This document shows positions 35,719-45,699 of a stretch of DNA of 64,000 nt, piece by piece; within the stretch, counting starts at the first letter, position 1, and the number at the start of each line of letters is the position of its first letter. This DNA is from Pseudofabraea citricarpa (taxonomy: Eukaryota > Ascomycota > Leotiomycetes > Helotiales > Dermateaceae): positions 1,116,001 through 1,180,000 of the forward strand of contig JAPWGK010000010.1 in the NCBI GenBank assembly GCA_029641185.1. The letters run 5' to 3'. The notes under the pieces are model-generated. The model worked only from the letters and a program-made list of their open reading frames with translations, was not told where the DNA came from and did not search any database. Position numbers and translations under genes: made by a program.

Positions 35719-36547
35719 CGATGACGACGTGCATCATCAGCAGCAGCACGAGTGAGTCAGCAACAGCAATGCCATGTAGTACCACTGCCACTGCCACTGC
35801 CACTTCACAATACTACACCGCGACTTTTTTTCCTTCAACATTTGATTTGTTTTCCTTCGCCCTTGACGCCTACCTCGTCATCGTCGTCATGGCGAGGCTT
35901 TACGCATGAAGATCAGATCAAATCAGATGAGATCGGACGAGACGAGGCATGTTGGGTTGTAAGGTTTTCCTGGCTCCTTGGTTCTCGGTTCTGGCTTCTT
36001 GGGTGTCCGGGTTCTTGGAGTTGGCGGCCAGGAAGGATGGAGGGGATCTCCCGGTTTGGCGCATGAACGAACCACTCACTCACTACCTGTGCTGCCGCCC
36101 ACCCAACGTCATCATTCTATCTTATGAAATTTCTACCAGCCAAGGCATGGGACCAAGGGTGGGCGTAGATGATTTGGGTTTTTCTTTTCGGGAGTGATGG
36201 GTTGGGTGCAGGATTTAAATAAAGGAGCGGCGCCATGTCAGCATGTCCATTTTTCAATATTAGCGATGGAGTATCACGGGAAGAGATTATATACCAATTT
36301 AAAGAAATTTTAGTCTGATAAACCACCCCCTTTCTCTTTCTTTGCGCTGACTGACGTGAGGGAGAATACCTTGACCAGTTAAAAAAAGAAAAGGAATCGG
36401 ATTTTTGAACTTTCAGGTGGAAGGTATCATCGGTAAGCGGTAACCACAGCCAGCCATCCATCACTATTGTACCTCCAGCTCCAACTTAAGCTTACGCCCC
36501 CATGATCCCCATTGCGATCCCAATCCCCATCCTAATCCCCATCCCAC
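35719..36547. other. Convergent intergenic region
   Basis: This 3'-to-3' gap of about 830 bp separates the orphan gene and the poly(A)-polymerase-like gene. No gene is seen. Repeats of CCCCATCC-like words occur near 36500-36545. Confidence 0.5.
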
Positions 36548-38692
36548 CTAAGATTCCAGCCCCGTCCCAAAAACCAAATCCCTCTTCCCTCTGCGGTCCC
36601 ATACCCTCCCATCCTCATTATCGTCGACGGCCGTCTTGGTGTTCCGGAAATACACGATGCGCGACTGCGGGATGAACTGGTCGCTTGTAGACTCGGTGAT
36701 CCAGTCGGCGGCCGGCTTCTCCATGAGCCCCGCGTGGCGGTCCTCGTAGCCGACGACAAAGTCGTCGAGGTTGTAGCTGTCGTCGTACCGGAGTCGGTTC
36801 AGGACATCAGCGGCGGGTCGGAGGAAGGCTGTTTGTGCTTGGGATGATGGTGGTGGTTCAGTGGGAGGAAAGCTAAAATGGATAGAAATTAGCGAGCCGG
36901 TCGATTTCTTTGTGGGGATTTTTCTTTTTGTTTTCTCCTTTGTAGCTGCAAGAAAACAGGATAAGAACATGGAGAGTTAACAATGTGTTGTAGTGTAACA
37001 TTCGCTTCCACTCTTGAGATGTTGAGATGCTGTCTACCCATCCGTTGTTGGTCGCTCGATCTCGTACTCAGTCGAGTAACCGACAAGAAACACATTTTAG
37101 CATTCTAATCCCTTGGTAGTACTACAGCCAACCATTCGAGTTATAGCATACTCCAGAATGTAATAATGCTGTAAGCTCACAATGCTTTGTGATTGCCAAT
37201 CACCTTATAGTAATTAAGTGCACTGCACTGAAAGACAGGTTCCAATAGAAAGACAAGAATGAAAATTCCACCTACTCCTTTTTCCCTGCTGGCGCTGCGG
37301 GCGTTAATTTTTCCAACCGTATGTCTGAAGGTGGTGCGGCAATTTTCATGGGCCACTGCTTTGGGCACTTGCGGAAATGCTTGTTCGGGGTCCCGACGAT
37401 TTCTGCGCTGACCGAGACGGCACTATTTGAGGCCATCAGGTTGTTGATCTTGCTTATGAATAGCTCGACGACAGGCTTTGGATCATATCCAGAACTTGTC
37501 GACCGCTTAGAAGTTTTGGACTGCGTGGATTCTCTTTGGACCACCGCAAGTCGGTAACATCCTTCGTACGGAATGTCATGCGTCGTGGCTTCGTATGGGA
37601 CCATACGAAACGGCCAACAACGGATGTGTGCCTTCTCACTCAGGATAGGCCCTATATACGCTTAGCATATACAACTTCAAAGTATATATTGAGACAAACC
37701 TGTTTGTTCGGCAGCCATTGCGACAGTTGTTTCTAAATAATATGTTAGATTACTTTTGACCCAAAGAGCATGGACCAACCTTTCAACGACTTCCTGATTA
37801 CTTCTTCTAGTCTTTCAATCGCCAATCCACACTCTCTTTCTGAAGATGAGAGTGTAGTGACATAGATGTTGAACAGATATCGGGGACAGATCAGCATTGA
37901 TTCCATGGCAAGTGGCCCAATATGTTGATCTAAAAAGGTGAGGTTCGGCGTTTCCTGGCGTTGAAAGAGTTCATGCATCTGCAAAAACTCCCATTCAATT
38001 ACCGAGGGTCCTGGCCAGGATGCATACTGTTTGGCGTGAAGTTTAAAGAAGGCTTTCAGCGTATAAAATACGAGCTCATCGCTGACCTGAGAACCATCAT
38101 AGGTATCCATCAACATTTTGCTGATCATCGTGGCCGTTAACCCTTCGGGTTGTAGAGTCGTCTTGAGTATGCCCCTTTTGTCAGCCCAGTTGCATAGAAA
38201 CCGGTAGCAATCATCGAAACTCGAATAATGAGTGTCGCGGCAATGTCGAAGTTTGTTCCAGTGCTCAATGTCTCCAAAGTTTAAGTTCGCTGTGAGGGCC
38301 CGGTATGTTATATCAAAGAGAAACGTGTCGATTGAAACCAGCAGGCGCCTGGTATCCAATTCATGGGGTGTAATTCTCCCTTCAGATGATAATATCCTTT
38401 CCCAAACCATCTCAAGCATCAGCTCGGGGCGGACTGTGCCGACTACCAAGCATTTATGTTCGCGGTCGAGTTGGTGAAGCCCGATAATGAAGGGATCGTT
38501 GCCAAAACCATAGAATCCTATATGTCCATTTGCGATGAAACTATTGGCATTTAACATGTTGTTTTTCTTCTTGGATGCTGCTTCGTCCTCGGCTGTTTCG
38601 CCTCTTCTCGTCATTTGCTCTGGAAACAAGATCCCGCACAGCGCCTCAAAAGCCCCCTGGGCCCTCGAAGCTTCTTGATCCATGACCGGCAA
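36548..38692 (-). CDS. Degenerate poly(A)-polymerase-like protein with C-terminal MJ1316 domain
   Basis: My model has four exons (38692-37780, 37732-37700, 37651-37276, 36872-36548), in phase throughout, giving 548 residues. Residues ~50-300 resemble the nucleotidyltransferase and central domains of poly(A) polymerases (YRFLCNWADKRGI, SWPGPSVIEWEF), then AHIRCWPFRMVPYE and VSVSAEIVGT of the RNA-binding part. The C terminus (TAFLRPAADVLNRLRYDD, DDFVVGYEDRHAG, VVYFRNTK-like IVYFRN, RDLVFGTG) is an MJ1316 (DUF504) domain, thought to bind RNA ends such as 2',3'-cyclic phosphates. The catalytic GS and D-x-D signature is replaced by GFGND and LDREHK near residues 61-80, so polymerase activity is doubtful. 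The third intron would be 403 nt, long for this window; if it is not used, the first part ends at a TAG at 37272-37274 and the MJ1316 part is a separate gene. I favour one gene because the two domains are fused in related proteins and the phase matches. Confidence 0.65.
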
Positions 38693-39272
38693 AGTAAAAA
38701 AATGTTTGGATTATATTGATTTGGAAGTGGAGGTTAATATTATCGTCGAATGAAAAAAGTTTGGAAGTGGATGATGACAAGAGAAACTAATCAGAGAAAT
38801 ATCTGAACTCGTTAAACAAGGTATAGGTAATGTAAGAAGTCGCTTAGGCCACTCGTTCTACCAGTAGATAGATGTGAGGTAGTTTATGTTGAATCAATCA
38901 TAGGAATTATTCCAGTGTTTATAAGGCAGCTTCCACGCGAATACAGGCTAGAAGATATCAGTGACTACCACCAATCAGCCAAAACTCTTGCACCGCCAGA
39001 AAAGATGGAGTGAGGCGGAGCACGACGAACCGAGTATTGACTCAGAGACCGAGAAATACGGCGAGTGAGTCAGTCCAAGGATCAAAATCAACTCTAAATG
39101 ATTTCTTCTAAAACAAGAAAAAAATCCCATGTCGCTCATCTATGCTTGTAAACATGCAATCGTGATATAAGCGCTGCGCAAAAACAGAAAATATGAAAAA
39201 CGCCGCAGGCTCCCCCAAGTCTATGGATGCATTTTTGTGTCGTACGAATTCGCCTTGCAATGGATTTATTGC
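38693..39272. other. Promoter of the poly(A)-polymerase-like gene
   Basis: About 580 bp lie between this gene's start and the 3' end of the histidine phosphatase gene, both on the minus strand. No coding sequence is visible. Confidence 0.45.
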
Positions 39273-40889
39273 TCAGTAGACACTTCCTTTGACACTTTTG
39301 TCTTCCTTTTCTGCTTTCTCGATATCTTCGAATTCTTCATCGCTTCCAGCATCACTTCCAACGTCGCTCTGGTCGCCTAAAGCATCCGCCTTCATGCCCC
39401 TCCCCATACCACTTTTCTCTCTCACGGTCGCTCCCTTCGGTTTTCCTAAACGTTTTCGCAATTCTTCTTCAGCACTGAACTCAGTGTCACTACCAGCTTG
39501 ACTTGTGTTTCCACTTGCGCTGCCTCCAAAGTCTCTCCCAGCATGCATGATTAGGTTGGCTGGACTCTTGATCCTGTTCCTCATTCTATCCTCCATAGTT
39601 ATAAAGCTTGGGGTTCCATCGGGCGACGAAACCATTTCGTCAAGGCTCTTTTGTACATCCACGACAATTGGAGGTCCTGCACGCCCTCGTGGATCGTCCT
39701 CATCTTCATCCGATGATGATTGCCATCTTCTTGTTGCTGGACGTCGAGAGAGGATAGTATCAGTTGAAGTACCGACTGGCAGCGCCCTTCCATTGATTTG
39801 CATAGCATCCATGCTATTCTCCTTTTTGTAGTAATGTCTTCCATGGTCACAGCCATTCGGACAGCCACCCCATCTTTTCCTCACAGGAATAGGAGACATA
39901 GTACCTTCTAGAGCTTTGCCCTTTTCTAACTTGTCGGCTTTCTCTTTCTCTTTTTCAGTCATAGCAATTGGTGTGCCAGAATTCTTCTCCTTTTCCTTCT
40001 CCTTCTCCTTAGCAGCCAAAAGTCTTTCCCGCTTTAATTCTGACCATGTCCGCAGATTGTTCTCCAAGATATACTTACCCGAGTCGGCCTGCTTGCGCAT
40101 TATGAGGAACTCGCAGTGATTGACATTACGAAGATCCTCAAAATACTCGACACTAAAGTGATACCATTTCATAAGAAAAACTCTGCTCATCAGTCCATGT
40201 GTAACTATTGCTCAGTCAGTTGAACAGATCTCGGACCAACGGAATATCTGCAAGACACGCATACCTAACACACAGACCGAGGCACAATCCTCCTCCCCGA
40301 ACTGTCGCCACAAACTTTCATTGAAGCCGCTGACACGGTCATAGGCGTCAGCAGCACTCTCTCCGTTGGGAATTCGATAAAAGAAATGTCCATAGTCGGC
40401 CCTCTCTTGCCACATTCTCTCCATTTCGGCTGAACATGGCTGGAAGTTGCCGAAATCTTGCTCCCTCAGTCTTGGTTCTTCGTAGACCTTTATAGAATGA
40501 CGGGGAAACGGAGTAGGGGAGGGGTCATCGGATGTGAGGGTGGACAGGATTCCTTCGGTCGTTTCTCGGGTTCGTCGATAGGGAGAAGTGAAGAAATGGA
40601 GGGTGTCATCGGGACGTAGGAGGGAGCGCAGACGGCGGCCAGCTTCGTGAGCCTGTGTCCATCCCTCTGGAGTGAGCTTTACTCGGTGATCGGGGGTACT
40701 TTGGTGTATATCGCGGTTTTCTAAAGACCTGTCAGCCTTGCGGTCATATATCCTGAGCCTCGTCCGCTGGAGGGGCGATTCGAGCGCCGAAGACAACGGA
40801 AGACACTCATGTTAGCGAGGGTTGGAGAGCGTACTATTGCCTTCAGACTGAGCATGTCTGATCAATATAATCATGCGTGGTTTGCCCAT
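39273..40889 (-). CDS. Histidine phosphatase (phosphoglycerate mutase-like) with long C-terminal tail
   Basis: Three exons (40889-40835, 40720-40265, 40204-39273) encode 480 residues. The first, 55-nt exon carries MGKPRMIILIRHAQSEGN with the RHG-type phospho-acceptor His; it is easily missed because the downstream frame has its own Met codons. The rest of the active site is present: FTSPYRRTRETTEG, EEPRLREQDFGNFQ and VTHGLMSRVF (second His). The set matches the phosphoglycerate-mutase-like clade 1 phosphatases related to yeast Det1. Members of this branch act on phosphometabolites or proteins in the cytosol. Residues ~245-480 form a low-complexity tail with repeated KEKEKEK, a CPNGCDHGRHYY patch with two Cys and two His that might bind metal, and acidic/Ser-rich segments (SDVGSDAGSDEEFEDIE). 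The tail looks regulatory and disordered; its role is inferred. Confidence 0.87.
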
Positions 40890-41481
40890 TTTGCTGTTAA
40901 ATTTCCGCTGAGTTCAAAGGTGTGTGTTTGCTCGTCCAAAACTGTTGGTTTGTGCGCAAGATGGGATTAGAAAGGTTGAGAGGTTCGTACTGTATGTAGC
41001 CACTAAGGACAGAAGGGTCAAAGTGTTCGAAAGGTCTAAATTTAAGTAGTTTGTTTCTTGTAGGTGGATCCTAGGGATTTGAATAGTCTGGAACATTTAT
41101 GAGCATGAGGGAGTTTCAGCTTATCGATAGAAATCGAGGCTTGAATTCCCGATTACGGCCGCGCCTTCAAGTTCGAGGGGCCAGTGACGTGGGGGCGATA
41201 AACGAGCAGCACGTGCTCCAGGTTTGACTCCTTGCGATCAAGGCAGAAATGTGATTCTAGCACCTGCAGGACCTCGACCTCCTGGAGCTCACCTGCACCT
41301 TACCTTAGATACCTTAGGGTAGAAGCTGAAATTTACCCAAAGTTCGACCACTCCTTCCTGCTCTTTGAGGATTACCAGCGCCGAGGATATAATCTGCACT
41401 TCAACAGCCTCCTTCGCCTTTTTTTCCCTTTACTCATATCCAGTTTACTGATCCCCTTCCAAGCCAGATCAAACGTCCAAG
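40890..41481. promoter_or_regulatory. Divergent promoter between the histidine phosphatase gene and PRKRIP1
   Basis: About 590 bp separate the two start codons. It contains GTGACGTGG (near 41185) and GCACGTGC (near 41208), candidate bZIP and bHLH sites, and a pyrimidine-rich leader before the PRKRIP1 start. Confidence 0.5.
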
Positions 41482-42078
41482 ATGTCAGAGCCAATCCCAG
41501 AAAGCATCCCTACCTCTGCGGATCCACGCTCCAAACGACCTCTGAAAAAGCGCGCTCTTACTCCAGTCTCCGAACAAGCTTCCTCTCTGCAAGCACTCTT
41601 TGCAAAGCCAGATCAAGAGATTCACCTTCCATCCACATCCACCACGCTCGTCAACAAGAACCTCCACGGGGCTCCACCGGAGATCGTAGCCAATGTCCAG
41701 GGCAGTTCAGCCGGTGCTGGTAGTGGAGAGTTTCACGTATATAAGGCCAGCAGGCGGAGGGAATACGAGCGTCTGAGGCAGATGGATGAGGAGGTTAGGA
41801 AGGAGAAAGATGGAGAAGACTTCGACAAGGAACGAAGAGATCGCGAGGAGAGAGACAAAGAGAAGACGAGGAAGAATAGAGAGAAAAGAGAGAAGCTGAA
41901 GGCTCGCAAGGGAAAGAAAGGGGGAAGTACAACAGCGGACAGTGGTCTCCCACAGAAAAACTCTACAGTTCCCAAGATTGCAGCAAGAGCCCCAACACGG
42001 AATGGCGATGCAGAAAAGGAGGACACCGAGATGGGCATCTCAGAGGAAATTGGGGTCATCATCCATGATGATGATTGA
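41482..42078 (+). CDS. PRKRIP1 / DUF1168 family spliceosome-associated protein
   Basis: A single exon encodes 198 residues. The family signature is clear in the middle: VANVQGSSAGAGSGEFHVYK followed by ASRRREYERLRQMDEE, the most conserved part of DUF1168. In animals PRKRIP1 was named as a binder of the kinase PKR and was later seen in the catalytic spliceosome as a long helix that tethers U2 snRNP parts. The downstream basic and acidic repeat (KERRDREERDKEKTRKNREK) is predicted to be a single long helix, consistent with that role, and the C terminus is disordered and acidic. The N-terminal 60 residues are Ser/Pro-rich. The start at 41482 follows a typical pyrimidine-rich leader, and the length is normal for fungal members. 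Nuclear location is inferred from the family and from the basic stretch KARKGKKGG. Confidence 0.9.
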   Translation: MSEPIPESIPTSADPRSKRPLKKRALTPVSEQASSLQALFAKPDQEIHLPSTSTTLVNKNLHGAPPEIVANVQGSSAGAGSGEFHVYKASRRREYERLRQMDEEVRKEKDGEDFDKERRDREERDKEKTRKNREKREKLKARKGKKGGSTTADSGLPQKNSTVPKIAARAPTRNGDAEKEDTEMGISEEIGVIIHDDD

Positions 42079-43117
42079 ATGAACTACGGCTGCTATTCAG
42101 TTTCCCCTCACCGGAGTCCCTGCGAAACAACAGAGGAGCTCCCAGAGAAGCATCTTCACAACATCATGCTACCTTTCCCTAAAACTATTCCGATCTTGTT
42201 TAAGGCATCCTTCGAGATTGAATTAGGGCGGGTAGCAATCTTTTGGGTCATCTAAGTGAGGGCTAAAACCCAAGTACAACGTAGTAACGGCTAAGTAAAG
42301 GGAAGTCAACGGATTAAAAAGATATGACGACCTGGTCATGAATTGAATGTGACGCCGTCAATTATTCAAGCATCTTCTATTAGGAATGCGTTGCTATTCA
42401 ATATGACTGTAGCTGGCTGGGGAAATCCACCTGGGAGCAACATCTTGCAGCATTCCTTTCCAGTATTACTTCATAACAAACATTAGCACTCGGTTTCATA
42501 GCTTTGAGTAGGTAGTTGGACTTGGTTGTATCGCAGATGACCAGCTATAGGGAAGCCCCAAAACGTTATTTACCACATCCCTCAAGCTCCATTCTTTGAG
42601 TACGCATGATTATTGCTTTAAAACCTTCAGTGGGAAAGGTGGGAAAGTGGATGACTGCCACAGCCCATGCACGCTAAACCTATCGAATTTTCCAACAAGC
42701 CTCATGGTCAGAAAGATAACGCAAAAACAAGGCTTCGTCAAAGAGGATGGTCACGTTGCATAAAGAAGTTGGGTTGTACTTGATAAAGGTCAGATTTCCC
42801 TTGCAATTTGCTACCAGCGCTACACAACCAGTTTAATTTTTTTTCTTAAGAAAAGATTCATGCATCACTAGAGGTCCTTGTATAGGTATATAAGCAAGCA
42901 AGCAAGCATTGTTTCCCTCTTTCGTTTATATAGGAATCTTACAAAACACCATAGTGGTTTCCAAGACTCCTCACAATACTGTTGTTCCCTTTCTTTATTC
43001 GCAGTACCTATATTATAGACACAGCCTTCACCTATTGTTAAAAACGATCAAGAGTATCAAATTCTCAACCCTTCTTTAAACAACATCTTCCTCTAAATCT
43101 ACAACAAAATTTAGGAC
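42079..43117. other. Intergenic region and long leader of the APH gene
   Basis: No gene is seen in the first 800 bp. A TATATAA element at 42887-42893 precedes AAGC repeats and a 200-nt CT/CA-rich leader that runs up to the start codon at 43118. Confidence 0.5.
42887..42893 (+). promoter_or_regulatory. TATA box of the APH-type gene
   Basis: TATATAA about 225 nt upstream of the start codon, followed by four AAGC/CAAG units and a pyrimidine-rich leader. Confidence 0.5.
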
Positions 43118-44293
43118 ATGGATCTCCAACCGTATTATGTTGAAGACATCGGCGAACCCGAGTCCGAATTAGATCCCTTGGTCGAAATCCCACTGTTATC
43201 AATCGAAGAATACAAGGAAATGAGATTAAAACCTTCACCCGGGGAAACAGTTGGCCTTACAAGCCCTGGTGTCTGGAGCATCGGATCCTTGATGATCTGT
43301 GAGGTACTGCAGGACGGAGCAGAAATACCGCCTGATGTGGTTTGCACCTGGAGTGATGATGGGGCTCAATATTACTTAAGGAAACGCTCTGTACCCAAGG
43401 CGGATAAAAATCCCGAAGGGGATTACTTAGTAGGACGCTTTGGGAATTATCACGGTCTTTGTCGTGGAATATGGAATCTCAGTCCAAATGTCTTCTGTAA
43501 AGTCAAAGCATGGGCCGAGGGGCTTACGACGGAGGCAACCACAATTCGATGGGTTAATAAAAATGTCCCTTCAGTACCAACAGAAGAAATAATATACGAC
43601 TGGGTTGATACAGAATGGGAACGAACAATCATGATCTCGAAGAGAGTCCCCGGGAAAACGTGTAGGGAGGTATGGCCAAGTTTAACCATGCAACAGAGGC
43701 TCCAAGTCGCAGATCAGGTTGCAGGACATCAAAAAGCGTTAAGTGAAATGACATCAGACTATGTGGAGACAGTCCAGGGGACTGGGATCGCAGGGAAATA
43801 CTCACTTCGAGTACGAGAATCCGCACCAGCTTGGAAACCCATAGTCGAGCCAAGAGTCTTTCGAGATGACTACGAAGCATACATAAAAAGATGTGACGAG
43901 CTCAAGGGTATAAAAACACCCCATCCATGTCTTGGAGAGCCCTTTGTCTTGCAGCATACTGATTGTAATCCAACTAACTTTTTTATAACAACACCATCCA
44001 GTCCTGACCAGATCCCAAAGGTAACAGCAATCATTGACTGGGAAAGAATCGGATATCTTCCCAGATGGAGGGCAGCTACGTACCCTCGGGTATTATATAG
44101 TTTCATAATTGGGACTCACCCATTTCCTCCAGGAGCTTTTGATTGGCAGTGGATGCTATCAAATGCATGTGTACGAGCTGGTTTTCCGCTTGCATTAGAG
44201 TACATGAAGGACAATATGAGAAGAAACTTAAAGCACTATCCTGAAATTCCAGTTAGAGCGGCCATGAATTTGAGCAACCTACCACCGGCCTAA
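43118..44293 (+). CDS. Aminoglycoside phosphotransferase (APH)-domain protein
   Basis: A single exon encodes 391 residues. The C-terminal half has the kinase-like APH fold: the Brenner-type catalytic loop VLQHTDCNPTNFF (H-x-D-x-x-P-x-N, near residue 278) and the metal-binding IIDWERIGYLPRW (near 304). The central part has KRVPGKTCREVWPSL and a helix with VADQVAGHQKALSEM, as in fungal members of this very large family. Both catalytic Asp residues are present, so it is likely an active small-molecule kinase, but fungal APH paralogues have no agreed substrates and antibiotic resistance should not be assumed. The N-terminal 110 residues are acidic and less conserved. There is no signal peptide. 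The gene borders a repeat-rich segment, which fits the accessory character of these paralogues. Confidence 0.85.
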   Translation: MDLQPYYVEDIGEPESELDPLVEIPLLSIEEYKEMRLKPSPGETVGLTSPGVWSIGSLMICEVLQDGAEIPPDVVCTWSDDGAQYYLRKRSVPKADKNPEGDYLVGRFGNYHGLCRGIWNLSPNVFCKVKAWAEGLTTEATTIRWVNKNVPSVPTEEIIYDWVDTEWERTIMISKRVPGKTCREVWPSLTMQQRLQVADQVAGHQKALSEMTSDYVETVQGTGIAGKYSLRVRESAPAWKPIVEPRVFRDDYEAYIKRCDELKGIKTPHPCLGEPFVLQHTDCNPTNFFITTPSSPDQIPKVTAIIDWERIGYLPRWRAATYPRVLYSFIIGTHPFPPGAFDWQWMLSNACVRAGFPLALEYMKDNMRRNLKHYPEIPVRAAMNLSNLPPA

Positions 44294-44350
44294 AGATAGG
44301 TTAGATGTTAAGGAAAATTAGATAGCCTAAGGATCTAACAAAATATTTTC

Positions 44351-44460
44351 GATTTACCTGTTGGTTTGATTTACCTGTTGGTTTGATTTACCTGTTAGTT
44401 TGATTTACCAGTTAGTTTGATTTACCAGTTAGTTTGATTTACCAGTTAGTTTGATTTACC
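44351..44460. repeat. 17-bp minisatellite, about six copies
   Basis: The unit is GATTTACCWGTTRGTTT. It is repeated six times with two linked substitutions (early copies CCTGTTGG, later copies CCAGTTAG) plus a partial seventh unit, directly after the 3' end of the APH gene. Confidence 0.9.
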
Positions 44461-44638
44461 TCACTGTCTCATTTAGTTCGCTGTTTGAGTTTCGGATAGA
44501 ATTGGAAAACCCGAACATTCCTGAATTGCTAGCATTATTATGCTATTTGTGCGTTATCCATCCAATCATTCCATTGCTATCCTTATTGTGCATCATTGGC
44601 AGTCCATTGGCAGTCATCAACCTTCTTCTCCTTCCCGC

Positions 44639-44832
44639 CATGCATTTCATCCACAACCATATAGCCAGCAACCACCCACTAACAGCCATGCATTTCATCC
44701 ACAACCATATAGCCAGCAACCACCCACTAACAGCCATGCATTTCATCCACAACCATATAGCCAGCAACCACCCACTAACACAGCCATGCATTTCATCCAC
44801 AACCATATAGCCAGCAACCACCCACTAACAGC
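44639..44832. repeat. 48-bp minisatellite, four copies
   Basis: Four nearly identical copies of a 48-bp unit beginning CATGCATTTCATCCACAACC. The third copy is 50 bp because of a 2-base insertion. Since 48 is a multiple of three, several frames stay open through it (one reads HAFHPQPYSQQPPTNS), but the insertion breaks all of them in the third copy, so it is not called as coding. Confidence 0.9.
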
Positions 44833-44906
44833 CATGTACTCAACAATGGTGATCCTTGCTATGCACCACTAGTAGAGTCATGGTTTCGGGAGAGTTGCAA
44901 AAACTC

Positions 44907-45486
44907 TTAGGTAGAGGAGGTGCCGTTTGAATCGCGGGCATTGGATTTGTTCTCCGTGTTATCGAGCGACTATAAATAGCAGGTCAGTTTCGTAGGAATA
45001 AAACAAATAGTAGAAGGAAACAAACCACAAAAAAAGGAATCCGCTTGTGACAGTTACTACAAAGTTGTTCGCAAACTTCTGTAGATACAACATTGGTGAA
45101 TCCACAATGGCTACAGCGCATTGTTTGGAGATCAGCTTGAACATTCGCGGCAGGCTTTGCGGCAGGCTTTGCGGCAGGCTTTGCGGCAGGCTTTGTGGTA
45201 GGCTTTGTAGAGGTATTCGTGCCACTCTTCGTAAGGACATTCGCAGAGGTGGTAGCGTTTGAGCCGTCGACAATAAGACTATCGTTAGAATCGTGGGTGA
45301 TAAAATCGCCGTCGGTGTGATAGAAGGGCTATAAACAGTAGGTCAGTTTCGTAGAAGAAAAACAAGTAGTAGAAAGAGACAAACCACAAGAAAATGAAGT
45401 CTCATTTGGCAAGATTCACAACGTTGCTCATCGGCTGATGTAGTAAGAAGGTTGCTATATCCACAGTTACAACGTATTGTCGCCAT
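44907..45486 (-). CDS. Two-module Cys-cluster (zinc-ribbon-like) protein, orphan, 3 exons
   Basis: Three exons (45486-45385, 45328-45026, 44969-44907) join in phase to 155 codons. The protein holds two related modules. Module 1 is IRCNCGYSNLLTTS, then RCESCQMRLHFLV. Module 2 is MRCSHCGFTNVVST, then LCSNCHKRIPFFV. Each has two Cys knuckles (C-x-C or C-x-x-C, then C-x-x-C) about 15 residues apart, which suggests a small zinc ribbon. An intron of 56 or 60 nt follows each module at exactly the same place (after LV/FV), and the residues after it are alike too (THDSNDS and ARDSNGT), so the gene arose by duplication of module plus intron. The modules are joined by a Thr/Lys/Pro/Ala linker encoded by a 12-bp minisatellite (KPAA repeats). 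The donors are GTTTGT and the branch sites CTGAC; unspliced, the introns imitate membrane helices. A CT/CA-rich leader and an in-frame upstream stop support the start. I know of no named family; it may bind nucleic acid or protein. Confidence 0.6.
45148..45207. repeat. 12-bp minisatellite coding for the KPAA linker
   Basis: Five tandem copies of CGGCAGGCTTTG, the last diverged. In the minus-strand frame of the Cys-cluster gene they encode Lys-Pro-Ala-Ala (the last copy Lys-Pro-Thr-Thr), and the 12-bp period keeps the frame. Confidence 0.9.
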
Positions 45487-45699
45487 CTTGATACAAGCCA
45501 AGAGGGAGTCGTCGAAATTGGTCTGGTTGTAATTTGATTTTGGGAGAGGGTTTGCGAGTTGAAAGTATGAAGAGTGTCTGTTGAAGGAAAACTCTTACAG
45601 ACCTGGTCGAATTTAAAATGATATGTTTTCTACTTGACAAAGGATTCAATGTTACAGGTTATGCTAGAAGTGACATGAAGAACTAAAGCGAAATCTTTA

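Noticed and set aside
43118..44293. Reading the APH-domain gene as an antibiotic resistance gene
   Set aside because: Fungi carry many APH-fold paralogues of unknown substrate; the motif set does not indicate aminoglycosides.
44451..44810. Open frame of 16-residue repeats (MHFIHNHIASNHPLTA)
   Set aside because: Multiple-of-three minisatellites keep several frames open by chance, and a 2-bp insertion in the third copy breaks them. No start context or flanking coding sequence is present.
44959..45273. Minus-strand open frame with QSLP repeats and a membrane-like C terminus
   Set aside because: It is the wrong frame of the KPAA minisatellite plus the retained second intron of the Cys-cluster gene. 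The alternative frame shows matching Cys modules and in-phase splicing.
45329..45384. Apparent transmembrane segment after the first Cys module
   Set aside because: I first read this as a 47-aa zinc-ribbon-plus-membrane protein. The stretch has donor, branch and acceptor signals, and its removal joins to an open frame leading into the second module.
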